Origin: CALAED01 sp937891035
GTDB taxonomy: Bacteria > Actinomycetota > Actinomycetes > Streptosporangiales > Streptosporangiaceae
Assembly: GCA_035642125.1 (NCBI GenBank)
Contig: DASQSZ010000437.1
Location: 1 to 19,652, forward strand
Direction: 5' to 3'
Length of the DNA: 19,652 bases
How positions within the stretch are numbered: the stretch's first letter is position 1; the number at the start of each line of letters is the position of its first letter. The notes under the pieces were generated by a model. It saw nothing but the letters and a program-made list of their open reading frames with translations. It made no database searches and was not told where the DNA came from. The translations under genes and the position numbers were made by a program. Below are positions 1-6,945 of this stretch, in pieces.

Positions 1-113
1 GCCGCGAAGAACATGAGCTCGGACGACAACCAGACGATCGTGCCCACGCTGACGAGGTTGGGCCGACTCGCTCTGGGACGGGGTGTTGTCTCCACCGAGG
101 ATGCAGTTGCCAC
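1..113 (-). CDS. ctaE: Cytochrome c oxidase subunit III, N-terminal fragment
   Basis: Subunit III of the aa3-type cytochrome c oxidase, an integral membrane protein of the terminal respiratory complex. Only about 37 residues lie in the window; the gene runs off the left edge. The visible protein has a short polar head (ATASSVETT...) followed by RPNLVSVGTIVWLSSELMFFA, the beginning of the first membrane helix. This is the characteristic start of actinobacterial CtaE and closely resembles what I recall of the Streptomyces protein. I chose the GTG at 113; an in-frame ATG at 122 would add MAP. Neither start has a Shine-Dalgarno sequence, and a -10-like hexamer lies eight bases before the GTG. In related genomes ctaE heads a ctaE-qcrCAB cluster, which would lie to the left. 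It is divergent from the receiver-like gene and trpD. Identity is secure, the exact start less so. Confidence 0.9.
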   Translation of the reverse strand, partial: MATASSVETTPRPRASRPNLVSVGTIVWLSSELMFFA

Positions 114-121
114 GGGCGCCA

Positions 122-127
122 TTATTA
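122..127 (-). promoter_or_regulatory. Candidate -10 element for leaderless ctaE
   Basis: Read on the minus strand this is TAATAA, five of six matches to TATAAT, with eight bases between it and the GTG at 113. No Shine-Dalgarno sequence is visible, so transcription may begin at or next to the start codon. No convincing -35 box is present 16-18 bases upstream. This is an inference from spacing and sequence only. Confidence 0.35.
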
Positions 128-264
128 CGGCACGTGGACGGCTACCGTCGGACGACCCCCCGTTATCGGCCTCACATGTCCCGGTACTACCGCTTTTGCG
201 CGGGTGATGGGGCCGACTGTGGCCCGGTGGTTTCGCAAGGCCGCTTTCGGTTCGGGCGACCCGG

Positions 265-270
265 TAGCAT
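265..270 (+). promoter_or_regulatory. Candidate -10 element (TAGCAT) for a leaderless gene
   Basis: TAGCAT lies seven bases before the ATG at 278, in a segment without any purine-rich ribosome binding site. This spacing is what a leaderless actinobacterial transcript shows, with the first transcribed base at the start codon. The -35 region is weak. The start therefore probably lies at 278 rather than at the ATG at 299. Confidence 0.4.
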
Positions 271-277
271 CCGATGC

Positions 278-706
278 ATGAGCAGCGCCGACGACACGAT
301 GACGGTCCTCGTCTACAGCGACGACGCGAACACGCGCGCCCAGGTCCGGATGGCCATCGGCCGCCGACCTGCCGCCGACCTGCCGCGCGTCGAGTACGTC
401 GAGTGCGCGACCGGCCCGGCGGTGTTCGCCCACCTCGACCGCGGCGGCATCGACGTAGCGGTGCTCGACGCCGAGGCGCAGCCCGAGGGCGGTCTCGGCA
501 TCGCCAGGCAGGCCAAGGACGAGATCTACGACTGCCCGCCACTGCTTGCGATCATCGCCCGGCGTGACGACGGCTGGCTGGCCACCTGGTCGCGAGCCGA
601 CGCCGTGGTGAGCCAGCCACTCGACCCGATGGCGCTGGCCCGCGCCGTGGCCGATCTCATGCGGGGCCGGGGGGCGGCCCCGTCGGGGCGGCTGGCCGTC
701 CAGTGA
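278..706 (+). CDS. Degenerate receiver-domain (response-regulator-like) protein
   Basis: A 142-residue protein consisting of little more than one receiver-like fold, with no DNA-binding or other output domain. The first strand, TVLVYSDDANTRAQV, carries the acidic pair D15/D16, and VAVLDAEAQPEGG places D64 where the phospho-acceptor lies. Two other receiver hallmarks are missing: the Lys before Pro near the end is Gln (Q113 in SQPLDP), and the Ser/Thr of the fourth strand appears to be Ala (AIIARRDD). I recall similar proteins next to trpD in other actinobacteria, so the lineage is probably conserved. It lies 36 bases before trpD on the same strand and is likely co-transcribed. A role as an unphosphorylated, protein-binding pseudo-receiver is inference; no function is known to me. 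The start could be the ATG at 299 (TVLVYSDD). Confidence 0.8.
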   Translation: MSSADDTMTVLVYSDDANTRAQVRMAIGRRPAADLPRVEYVECATGPAVFAHLDRGGIDVAVLDAEAQPEGGLGIARQAKDEIYDCPPLLAIIARRDDGWLATWSRADAVVSQPLDPMALARAVADLMRGRGAAPSGRLAVQ

Positions 707-710
707 CATA

Positions 711-734
711 ACCACCTCCGAGACCACCTCCGAG
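711..734 (+). repeat. Tandem 12-bp duplication before trpD
   Basis: ACCACCTCCGAG occurs twice in direct succession (711-722 and 723-734) between the receiver-like gene and trpD. The GAG end of the second copy plus the following G forms GAGG, the probable trpD Shine-Dalgarno sequence, seven bases before the ATG. The first copy thus carries a second, more distant GAG. It looks like a simple slippage duplication. Confidence 0.85.
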
Positions 735-742
735 GACCCAAA

Positions 743-1795
743 ATGGACGCGCGTACGACGTGGCCCGCACTGCTCAACGCATTGCTTTCCGGGGAGTCCC
801 TGACGGCGGAAGAGACCGCCTGGGCGATGGGCGAGATCATGGCGGGGGAGGCCACAGACGCGCAGATCGCCGGCTTCGTCGTGGCGCTGCGGGCCAAGGG
901 CGAAAGCGTCGCCGAGGTCGCCGGCATGGCCGCCGGCATGATGGCGCACGCCACCCCGATCGACATTTCCGGCGACGTCGTCGACCTGGTCGGCACCGGG
1001 GGCGACCGGGCGCACACCGTCAACATCTCCACGATGGGCGCGATCGTCGCCGCGGCCGCCGGGGCCAAGATGGTCAAGCACGGCAACCGCGCGGCCTCGT
1101 CCTCGTGCGGCGCCGCCGATCTGCTGGAAGCGCTCGGGGTCGCGATCGACCTGCCGCCGGAGCGGACCGCCGTGGTCGCCGAGGAGGTCGGCATCGCCTT
1201 CTGCTTCGCGCCGCTGTATCACCCGGCGCTGCGGCACGCGGCCAAGACCCGGGGCGAGCTCGGCACGCCCACGGTCTTCAACTTCCTCGGCCCGCTGACC
1301 AACCCGGCGCGCGCCCGCGCGCAGGCGGTCGGGGTCTTCGATCCGCGGATGGCCGGCGTCATGGCCGGCGTCCTCGCCGAGCGCGGCTGCTCATCGCTGG
1401 TGTTCCGCGGCGACGACGGGCTCGACGAGCTGACCACGACCGGGACGTCGACGGTGTGGGTGGTCCGGCACGGCACCGCTACCGAGACCACGTTCGACCC
1501 CGCCGACCTTGGCATCCCGCGGGCCGATCCGGCTGATCTGCGCGGTGCCGACGCGGCCTTCAACGCCACGGTGGCGCGTGAGGTGTTCGCCGGCGAGGCC
1601 GGCCCGGTGCAGGACATGGTGCGGCTGAACGCCGCCGCCGCGCTGGTGGCCGTCGCCGGCGCCCCGTCGGCGGGTGAACTCACCGAGGCACTGCGTGCGG
1701 CCTACCAGCGTGCCGCCGCGGCCGTCGAGTCCGGCGCCGCCACAGCCCTCCTCGACCGCTGGGTCACCGTGTCTCAGCGCCTGCGCGCGAACTGA
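743..1795 (+). CDS. trpD: Anthranilate phosphoribosyltransferase
   Basis: Transfers the phosphoribosyl group of PRPP to anthranilate to give N-(5-phosphoribosyl)anthranilate, the second step from chorismate to tryptophan, in the cytosol. The 350-residue length is normal for the family. The N-terminal helical bundle (about residues 1-75) is followed by the PRPP-binding GTGGD loop (84-88), the STMG segment, KHGNR (112-116) with the following SSSCGAADLLEALG stretch, and a conserved FCFAPLYHPAL segment; these are the signature anthranilate- and PRPP-binding elements. The start is the ATG at 743, preceded by GAGG seven bases upstream. As in other actinobacteria the gene stands apart from the rest of the trp genes and next to ctaE. 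No trp attenuator or leader peptide is visible. Transcription is probably shared with the upstream receiver-like gene. Confidence 0.97.
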   Translation: MDARTTWPALLNALLSGESLTAEETAWAMGEIMAGEATDAQIAGFVVALRAKGESVAEVAGMAAGMMAHATPIDISGDVVDLVGTGGDRAHTVNISTMGAIVAAAAGAKMVKHGNRAASSSCGAADLLEALGVAIDLPPERTAVVAEEVGIAFCFAPLYHPALRHAAKTRGELGTPTVFNFLGPLTNPARARAQAVGVFDPRMAGVMAGVLAERGCSSLVFRGDDGLDELTTTGTSTVWVVRHGTATETTFDPADLGIPRADPADLRGADAAFNATVAREVFAGEAGPVQDMVRLNAAAALVAVAGAPSAGELTEALRAAYQRAAAAVESGAATALLDRWVTVSQRLRAN

Positions 1796-1916
1796 ACGCC
1801 GGCCGCCACCGCCAGGCACTGCAACGCGGCGGTCGCCACCGCTGGACACGAGGCGCCCGGCGCCGGGACCCCAGACGCGTGCTGGGCGCCGGACCGCAAG
1901 CGGTGCCACCCCCCTG

Positions 1917-1947
1917 GTCCGCGTCAGTCCCTAGTCCGCGTCAGTCC
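1917..1947. repeat. Direct repeat at the 3' end of the AsnC-type gene
   Basis: The 14-mer GTCCGCGTCAGTCC occurs at 1917-1930 and again at 1934-1947, separated by CTA, and GTCCGCGTC recurs in part directly after. The second copy contains the stop codon and last codons of the AsnC-type gene on the minus strand, so the first copy is a duplicated gene end just past the stop. It has no coding consequence. It lies in the convergent gap between trpD and the AsnC-type gene; no strong terminator is visible there. Confidence 0.8.
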
Positions 1948-2228
1948 GCGTCGGGGAGGCCGAGGGCGAAGGCCGCCTCGAGATCGTGCTGAGAGTAGGT
2001 CCGGAACGCTATATGTGTCTCGGTGTCCACAATGCCATCGAGCTTGTTGAGCCGGCCGGGGATGACGTCTGCGAGCTCGTCGTGGGCGCGCACCCGCACC
2101 ATGGCGACGAGGTCGAATTCGCCGGTGACCGAGTAGACCTCGCTGACCCCGTCGATGGCCGCGATCGCCTCGGCCACCTCGGGGATGCGGGCGACGTCGG
2201 CCTTGACGAGCACGATGGCGGTGATCAT
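1941..2228 (-). CDS. Lrp/AsnC-type ligand-binding-domain protein (no HTH)
   Basis: A 95-residue stand-alone RAM/AsnC ligand-binding domain: MITAIVLVKADVARIPEVAEAIAAIDGV, then SEVYSVTGEFDLVAMVRV and THIAFRTYSQHDLEAAFALGL. Full Lrp/AsnC regulators are about 150 residues with an N-terminal helix-turn-helix; that half is absent, and the ATG at 2228 has its own strong ribosome binding site (GAGGAGGG, 2233-2240), so it is not simply truncated. Family members form dimers and octamers that bind amino acids at the interface. Such short proteins may act as ligand-sensing partners for full-length Lrp proteins, but that is inference. Close homologues are, as I recall, conserved near trpD in actinobacteria. 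It lies 82 bases downstream of the rhomboid gene on the same strand and may be read from the same message. Confidence 0.88.
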   Translation of the reverse strand: MITAIVLVKADVARIPEVAEAIAAIDGVSEVYSVTGEFDLVAMVRVRAHDELADVIPGRLNKLDGIVDTETHIAFRTYSQHDLEAAFALGLPDAD

Positions 2229-2310
2229 GGCGCCCTCCTCGAAATATCGCGGCCCGGCACCCGGGCTTGGTCACGGGCAGGCCACCTGCAGCCTAGACCG
2301 TCCCAGCGCG

Positions 2311-3063
2311 TCAGCGCGCACCGAGGACCGCGGCCCGTCGGGTCGCGCTCGCTCGGCGGGCGAGCAGGCCGATCACGACGCCGGCCACGAAGCCGTAGAT
2401 GTGTGCGACGTAGGCCGTGCTCGATTGCTCCTGTGCCTGGAGGCTGAGCCCCTGCAGCACGAAGAACTGGCCGAGGACCACCCACGCGGGCAGCCGGAAC
2501 GGCACGATCGACAGCACCAACGTGATGACCCGGGAGCGGGGATACATGACCAGGTGTGAACCGAGCACGCCGGCGATGGCGCCCGAGGCCCCGACCAACG
2601 GGGTGAGCGAATCGGGATAGGTGAGCGCGAACCCGTATGCCGCGATGAACCCGCACATCAAATAGAACAACAGGTAGCGCCAGCGGCCGAGCCGATCCTC
2701 GGTGGCCGCCCCGAAGATGAACAAAAAGACCATGTTGCCCATCAGGTGCAGCCAGTTGGCGTGTAGGAACATCGAGGTGAGCGCCGACAGCCACGGCGTC
2801 TTCGTTCGCGGCTCCGGACGACAGGCCTGTACCACCTCGTTGGGGAGGGGCTGCTGACGGTTGCTGGTCAGCTCCTTGGGGATGGCGCCGTAGTGACGGC
2901 TGAACGTCACCACCGCGCACGCTCGCTCCTCGCCCACGTCGTCGCGATGGGTGAGGACCGCCATCGGAGTGATCAAGAAGACCAGGACGTTGAGCGCGAT
3001 CAATGTATAGGTGACGACGGGGACGCGCCGGGTCGGCTGGCTGTCGTAGAGCGGTATGGCCAA
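2311..3063 (-). CDS. Rhomboid-family intramembrane serine protease
   Basis: A membrane protein that cleaves transmembrane helices within the bilayer. The Ser-His dyad is visible: S160 in GASGAIAGV and H221 in AHIYGFVAGV. The conserved HANWLHLMGN segment lies before them in the second helix. About six membrane helices can be read, beginning with VTYTLIALNVLVFLI near residue 15. The loop between helices 1 and 2 is long (about 50 residues) and carries two cysteines (ERACAV and VQACRP), which could form a disulphide outside the membrane. I chose the TTG at 3063, giving MAIPLYDSQPTRRVPVVTY and 250 residues, because a GAGGGG ribosome binding site lies nine bases upstream; longer in-frame starts add only an Arg-rich stretch. 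It lies 87 bases after the nuclease-fusion gene on the same strand. The substrate cannot be inferred. Confidence 0.92.
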   Translation of the reverse strand: MAIPLYDSQPTRRVPVVTYTLIALNVLVFLITPMAVLTHRDDVGEERACAVVTFSRHYGAIPKELTSNRQQPLPNEVVQACRPEPRTKTPWLSALTSMFLHANWLHLMGNMVFLFIFGAATEDRLGRWRYLLFYLMCGFIAAYGFALTYPDSLTPLVGASGAIAGVLGSHLVMYPRSRVITLVLSIVPFRLPAWVVLGQFFVLQGLSLQAQEQSSTAYVAHIYGFVAGVVIGLLARRASATRRAAVLGAR

Positions 3064-3150
3064 CGGCGCACACCCCTCTCTCGCCGGCCGGCGCTGCCGG
3101 CCTCGCCGCACATCTCGCCGACTCGCGTCGGCCGCACACCCGTCCCCAAT

Positions 3151-4974
3151 CTAGCGGAGCGGCCGAGAGGGGCGGCGCTTCCACCCGTCCTTGCCGGCAC
3201 CGTCGCGCGCGTAGCCCTCTTTTCCCAGCCAACCTGCCCCGACCGACCTCCCGAACTCGATCCATTCCCGCATTCCCTCGGCGCCGGAGATCGGGCAGGT
3301 CCACCCTTGGTCGATGTCGACCAGCCGTACGCCGGGGGAGTCGAGCCAGCGCAGCACGCAGTCCATCTCCTCGGCGCTGGCCTGGAACGGAAGGGGACCC
3401 GACCCGGCGACCACCGTCTCGGCCGTGGCCACCAGCGCGTCGACGTACGGCTGGGGGTGCGCGCCCGGCGGGATCGTGCCCGCCGCGACCAGCCGGCCGT
3501 GCTGGACGACCGACAGCTCCCAGCCGCCGGCGAAGGCGGGCCGGGCCGCGACCAGCCGGCCGCACCGGATCAGCGCGGTCAGCCGCTGGCATCGCGCCGC
3601 GACCCGGATGAACGCGGCCAGGCGGTCGCGGTGCACCGCCGCATCCTCATAACGCAGTTGGGCGGTGAGCCGGTCGATGCGCAGCCGCGCCGCGGCGACC
3701 ACCGGACGCACGTCGCCCGCCATGATCGTCTGAGTCAGCCGGACGTGCTCCGCGTAGGCCGTTGGCGGCTGCCGCCCCTCGCACGGTGCGCTGCATCGGC
3801 CGATGTCCGACAGCATGCAGCTGTGCGCCCGGCCGCGCTCGATCAGCCGGAGCGTCAGCCGCTGCGTGCACTGACGCAGCGGCACCGCCTCGTGCAGCGC
3901 GGCCCGGGCCGCCTCGGCCTGCCGCGCGCTGGAGAACGGGCCGAGATAGGCGGCGCCATCGGCGCGGCACTCGCGCACCAGCGACAGCCGTGGAAACGGC
4001 TCGTTGGTCGTCAGCTTGAGCCACAGCGCCCGCTCGGGAAACCGGGACCGCCGGTTGTAGCGCGGCTTGTGCTCGGCGATGAGGCGCAACTCGCGTACCT
4101 CGGCCTCGAGGCCGGTGGCGCAGACGATGGGCCGCACCCGCTCGGCGATGCCGATCATCTCGCGCACCCTGCGGCGGGTCTCGGCGGCGGTGAAGTATGA
4201 CCGCACGCGGGTGCGCAGGTCGCCGCTCTTGCCCACGTAGAGGATCTCGCCGCGGGCGTCTTCGAAGAGGTAGACCCCGGGGGCGTTCGGCATCTCGTCG
4301 GCGAGGTGCCGTTTGCGCTGCTGCTCCGGGCTGGGCGTCTTGGCGAACGTCGTGAGCTCCGGCAGCGTGTGCACGTCGAACGAGCCGAGGCGTTCGATCA
4401 GACCGTGCAGCACGTCCACCGTGGCCCTGGCGTCGGCGAGCGCGCGGTGGCACGGCCGCGTCGCACTGCGGAAGAACCGGGCGAGGGTGGCCAGCCGGCA
4501 GTCGGCCACCTCGTCGCGGCTGAGCACCCGGCGGGCGAGGTCGGCGGTGTCGACGACGGAAAAGGCGGGCCACGGGTAGCCCTGCGCGGCGCACGCGGCA
4601 CGCAGGAAGCCCACGTCGAACGGCGCGTTGTGCGCGACGAGCACGCATCCGCGCGCGAACTCAAGGAACGACGGCAGCACGGTCTCGATGGTCGGTGCCG
4701 CGAGCACCATCTGCTGGGTGATGCCGGTCAGCACCGTGATGTACGGCGGAATCGGCGACCCGGGATCGACCAGCGTGGCGAACTCGCCAAGGCGTTCCCC
4801 CGCCCGCACCTTCACGGCGCCGACCTCGGTGATGGCGGACTCGGTCGGCGAACCTCCCGTCGTCTCCAGGTCAACGACCACGAAGGTGACGTCGACCAGC
4901 GTCTGCGACTCGGTAGCGAGCACCTCATCGATGGTGCCCTGAACAACGCCTTGGGTGTCGGGGGCGCGGGTCAT
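3151..4974 (-). CDS. DEDDh 3'-5' exonuclease fused to a UvrC-like GIY-YIG nuclease
   Basis: A 607-residue two-domain nuclease. Residues about 28-190 form a DnaQ/epsilon-type DEDDh exonuclease: VVDLETTGG supplies D35 and E37, VAHNAPFDVGFL the next Asp, and CHRALADARATVDVL the His and Asp. Residues about 225-310 form a GIY-YIG domain of UvrC type: APGVYLF, then ILYVGKSGDLRTRVRSYF and a Glu in LEAEVRELRLIAEHKPRYN. Next come C369, C386, C394 and C398, the last two in GRCSAPCEG, resembling the cysteine set of UvrC. The RNase-H-like second nuclease half of UvrC is absent. Related fusions are common in actinobacteria and are usually annotated as DEDD exonuclease-domain proteins; Cho is the nearest single-domain analogue. 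A DNA-repair role is likely but unproven. The start at 4974 has no Shine-Dalgarno sequence but has a -10-like box seven bases before it; the reading frame is open further upstream (to 5061), with non-conserved-looking sequence. Confidence 0.92.
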   Translation of the reverse strand: MTRAPDTQGVVQGTIDEVLATESQTLVDVTFVVVDLETTGGSPTESAITEVGAVKVRAGERLGEFATLVDPGSPIPPYITVLTGITQQMVLAAPTIETVLPSFLEFARGCVLVAHNAPFDVGFLRAACAAQGYPWPAFSVVDTADLARRVLSRDEVADCRLATLARFFRSATRPCHRALADARATVDVLHGLIERLGSFDVHTLPELTTFAKTPSPEQQRKRHLADEMPNAPGVYLFEDARGEILYVGKSGDLRTRVRSYFTAAETRRRVREMIGIAERVRPIVCATGLEAEVRELRLIAEHKPRYNRRSRFPERALWLKLTTNEPFPRLSLVRECRADGAAYLGPFSSARQAEAARAALHEAVPLRQCTQRLTLRLIERGRAHSCMLSDIGRCSAPCEGRQPPTAYAEHVRLTQTIMAGDVRPVVAAARLRIDRLTAQLRYEDAAVHRDRLAAFIRVAARCQRLTALIRCGRLVAARPAFAGGWELSVVQHGRLVAAGTIPPGAHPQPYVDALVATAETVVAGSGPLPFQASAEEMDCVLRWLDSPGVRLVDIDQGWTCPISGAEGMREWIEFGRSVGAGWLGKEGYARDGAGKDGWKRRPSRPLR

Positions 4975-4981
4975 GCCGCGA

Positions 4982-4987
4982 ACGTTA
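4982..4987 (-). promoter_or_regulatory. Candidate -10 element (TAACGT) for the nuclease fusion
   Basis: On the minus strand TAACGT lies seven bases before the ATG at 4974, with no ribosome binding site between. This matches the leaderless spacing seen at other genes in this window and supports 4974 over the longer open frame. There is no clear -35 box. Confidence 0.35.
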
Positions 4988-5130
4988 CGGAGCCCGTCCG
5001 ACACTTTGGTGCGCCGAAAGCCCCGGCCGGCCTTCGGCCCGAGGGCCTGTCGTCCGGTCACGAGGACGCCATGGTGCGGGTACGTCTACCCTGAGGCGAC
5101 GATTTCATCGTGACCACCACGTAGCGGCAA

Positions 5131-6465
5131 GTGAGGAGTCCGATCATCGACACCGGCCCGGAGGAACGTCTCGATCGACCGCTGCCAGAAGCGGTTCGTC
5201 AGCATGTCGTCGAGGCGGCCGCGGAGCTGATCGGGACGCTGCCGCCGGAGGAGGTGCCGGCACCGCTGCGCAGGATCGCCAAGTTCGAGCCGCGCAAACG
5301 CGCGAAGCGGGCGGCGACGCCGATCGCCGCCCAGCTCGAAGGCGACGAAGAGTTCCGGACCCGCGTCGTGGACTACGTAAGGGAGGCCCATCCGGGGTTC
5401 ATCGACGCAATCGAGGCCGGGGCTCCTCCGGCCGCGGCCGATCCCGTGCAGGTCGCCGCCATCGCCTACCTGGTGCGGCCGGCCGGCTGGACGCGCTACG
5501 TCGAGGCCGCCCGCAGTGAGCTGGAACGATCGGCCGCCGCGGCCGAAGAGGCCGCCGCCGCGCAGGAGATCGCCATGTTGCGCGAGCAGCTGACCGCGGC
5601 GAAGTCCGTTCGCGCCGAAGAGATCGACAAACTCCGGGGCGAACTGCGCGACTCCCGCACCGAAGTGGCCGAGCTGCGCCGCAAGCTGCACGAGGCGCGC
5701 CAGGCGGCAAAGGCGGCCCGAGAACGCGCCGACGCGCTGGCCGCCGAGACGGCCGCCGAGCGCAGCGCGGCCGCCGCGGCCGAGGCGGCCGCGCACAAGG
5801 AGATTCGCAAAGTGCGCGGCAGGCTGGCAGAGGCCGAGGCCGCGGCCGAGTACGCCCGCCGGGCCGCCCGCGAGGGACGCAGCGTGGACGACGCGCGGTT
5901 GCGGGTGCTGCTCGACGCGCTGATGGACGCCGCGCAGGGGCTGCGCCGCGAGCTCGCGCTGCCGGCCACGATCAGCCGCCCCGCCGACACGGTGTCCGCG
6001 GTCGCGCCGGCCGGGCCCGGCCTACTGCCCGGGCGCGCGCTGTCCGAGCAGGACCCCGGGCTGTTCGACAAGCTGCTGACGCTGCCGCAGGTGCACTTGA
6101 TCGTCGACGGCTACAACGTCACCAAGACGGGGTACGGCGAGCTGCCCCTCGCCGACCAGCGCAACCGTCTCGTGACCAGGCTCGGTGGCCTGGCGTCGCA
6201 GACCAAGGCGGAGATCACTTGTGTGTTCGACGGGGCCGACCTCGATGCTCCCGTCGCCATCACTGCGCCCAGAGGTGTGCGGGTGCTGTTCAGCCCGCCG
6301 GGCGAGACCGCCGACGAGCTCATCGGGCGGCTGGTGCGCACCGAGCCGGCCGGCCGGGCCGTGGTGGTGGTCTCCTCCGACCGGGAGGTGGCGGACGCCG
6401 CCCGTCGGGCGGGCGCCAGGCCGGCGTCCTCCGCGCTGCTGCTGCGCCGGCTCGCGCGCTCGTGA
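5131..6465 (+). CDS. Coiled-coil NYN-domain (YacP/PIN-like) protein, putative RNase
   Basis: A 444-residue soluble protein. Residues about 1-125 form a conserved N-terminal domain (LDRPLPEAVRQHVVEAAAELIG... and an EEFRTRVVDYVREAHPG segment). Residues about 127-255 form a long Ala/Glu/Arg-rich coiled coil with heptad-like LREQL, LRGEL and LRRKL repeats. Residues about 320-444 form a NYN domain: HLIVDGYNVTKTGYGELPL with D326, TCVFDGADLDAP, ADELIGRLV and VVVSSDREVADAARRAGA, the acidic positions of PIN-like ribonucleases. The coiled coil suggests an oligomer or scaffold; RNA cleavage or binding is inferred from the family. The start is the GTG at 5131. No Shine-Dalgarno sequence precedes it (the GAGGAG lies just after the GTG), so the start is the weak point. 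It is divergent from the nuclease-fusion gene across 156 bases. Confidence 0.88.
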   Translation: MRSPIIDTGPEERLDRPLPEAVRQHVVEAAAELIGTLPPEEVPAPLRRIAKFEPRKRAKRAATPIAAQLEGDEEFRTRVVDYVREAHPGFIDAIEAGAPPAAADPVQVAAIAYLVRPAGWTRYVEAARSELERSAAAAEEAAAAQEIAMLREQLTAAKSVRAEEIDKLRGELRDSRTEVAELRRKLHEARQAAKAARERADALAAETAAERSAAAAAEAAAHKEIRKVRGRLAEAEAAAEYARRAAREGRSVDDARLRVLLDALMDAAQGLRRELALPATISRPADTVSAVAPAGPGLLPGRALSEQDPGLFDKLLTLPQVHLIVDGYNVTKTGYGELPLADQRNRLVTRLGGLASQTKAEITCVFDGADLDAPVAITAPRGVRVLFSPPGETADELIGRLVRTEPAGRAVVVVSSDREVADAARRAGARPASSALLLRRLARS

Positions 6466-6519
6466 GCGTGCTCCCCGCGCGGCCTGGGCGCGCTTTGAGC
6501 GCGTGCTCGCCTCGTTCGT

Positions 6520-6541
6520 TCCTCGCTCGGTCCTCGCTCGG
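6520..6541 (+). repeat. Tandem 11-bp repeat in the gap after the NYN gene
   Basis: TCCTCGCTCGG occurs twice in direct succession (6520-6530 and 6531-6541) in a segment rich in GAGCG/CTCGC words between the NYN gene and the small four-cysteine gene. Similar low-complexity GAGCG-type sequence also occurs after the CutC gene near 15800. It probably reflects slippage and has no assigned role. Confidence 0.7.
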
Positions 6542-6607
6542 TCCAGCGCGTGTGCGCGCCGCGGCGTGCTCAATTGGCGTCTCACGGCAAATGTCAGACC
6601 CGCCTCC

Positions 6608-6613
6608 TAGCGT
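6608..6613 (+). promoter_or_regulatory. Candidate -10 element (TAGCGT)
   Basis: TAGCGT lies upstream of the small four-cysteine gene. Initiation about seven bases downstream would give a leader of roughly 45 bases that includes the GGAGG ribosome binding site (6657-6661) before the ATG at 6666. It fits the TAGNNT -10 form seen elsewhere in the window; the -35 region is not recognisable. Confidence 0.3.
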
Positions 6614-6665
6614 CGGCCTCGACATGGCAGACGAGCCAACAGGCCATCTCGACGCTGGAGGCGTC

Positions 6666-6881
6666 ATGCTGATCGACTGCGACAACTGTGAGGTCCGGAA
6701 CATCGCCTGCGGCGGGTGCGTCGTGTCGACGGTGCTCGGCGCGCCGGGTCACGGGGTGGAGATCGACGAAGGGGAGCGGCGGGCCCTCGGCGTGCTGGCC
6801 GACGTGGGGCTGGTGCCGCCGCTACGCCATACCGTCCCCTCGCCTGTCGCGCCTGGGGCGCCGAACAGACGCGTTTCGTAA
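6666..6881 (+). CDS. Small four-cysteine protein, putative metal binding
   Basis: A 71-residue protein beginning MLIDCDNCEVRNIACGGCVV. Cysteines 5, 8, 15 and 18 form two CxxC pairs six residues apart, a geometry that could hold zinc or an iron-sulphur cluster. The rest, GVEIDEGERRALGVLADVGLVPPLRHTVP, looks like a short helix plus a basic tail. I recall similar short proteins starting MLIDCDTC in Streptomyces and relatives, so it is probably a conserved actinobacterial orphan, but I know of no assigned function. I chose the ATG at 6666 because GGAGG precedes it four bases away and the conserved sequence begins there; an in-frame ATG at 6624 would add 14 residues without a ribosome binding site. 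It lies 200 bases after the NYN gene, and the next gene on the strand is the riboswitch-controlled hydrolase. Confidence 0.78.
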   Translation: MLIDCDNCEVRNIACGGCVVSTVLGAPGHGVEIDEGERRALGVLADVGLVPPLRHTVPSPVAPGAPNRRVS

Positions 6882-6945
6882 CACTTCCCGGGCATTGCGG
6901 GTTCGCAGGGGCCGTAATGAGAGCAAGCCGCGGCGCCGGGCCCTG

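Noticed and set aside
125..1237. Minus-strand frame of 370 codons opposite the receiver-like gene and trpD
   Set aside because: trpD is certain on the plus strand and the antisense product is Arg/Gly-rich filler.
6888..6912. GGGTTCGCA resembling a tRNA T-loop
   Set aside because: No acceptor stem, D-arm or anticodon arm can be assembled around it.
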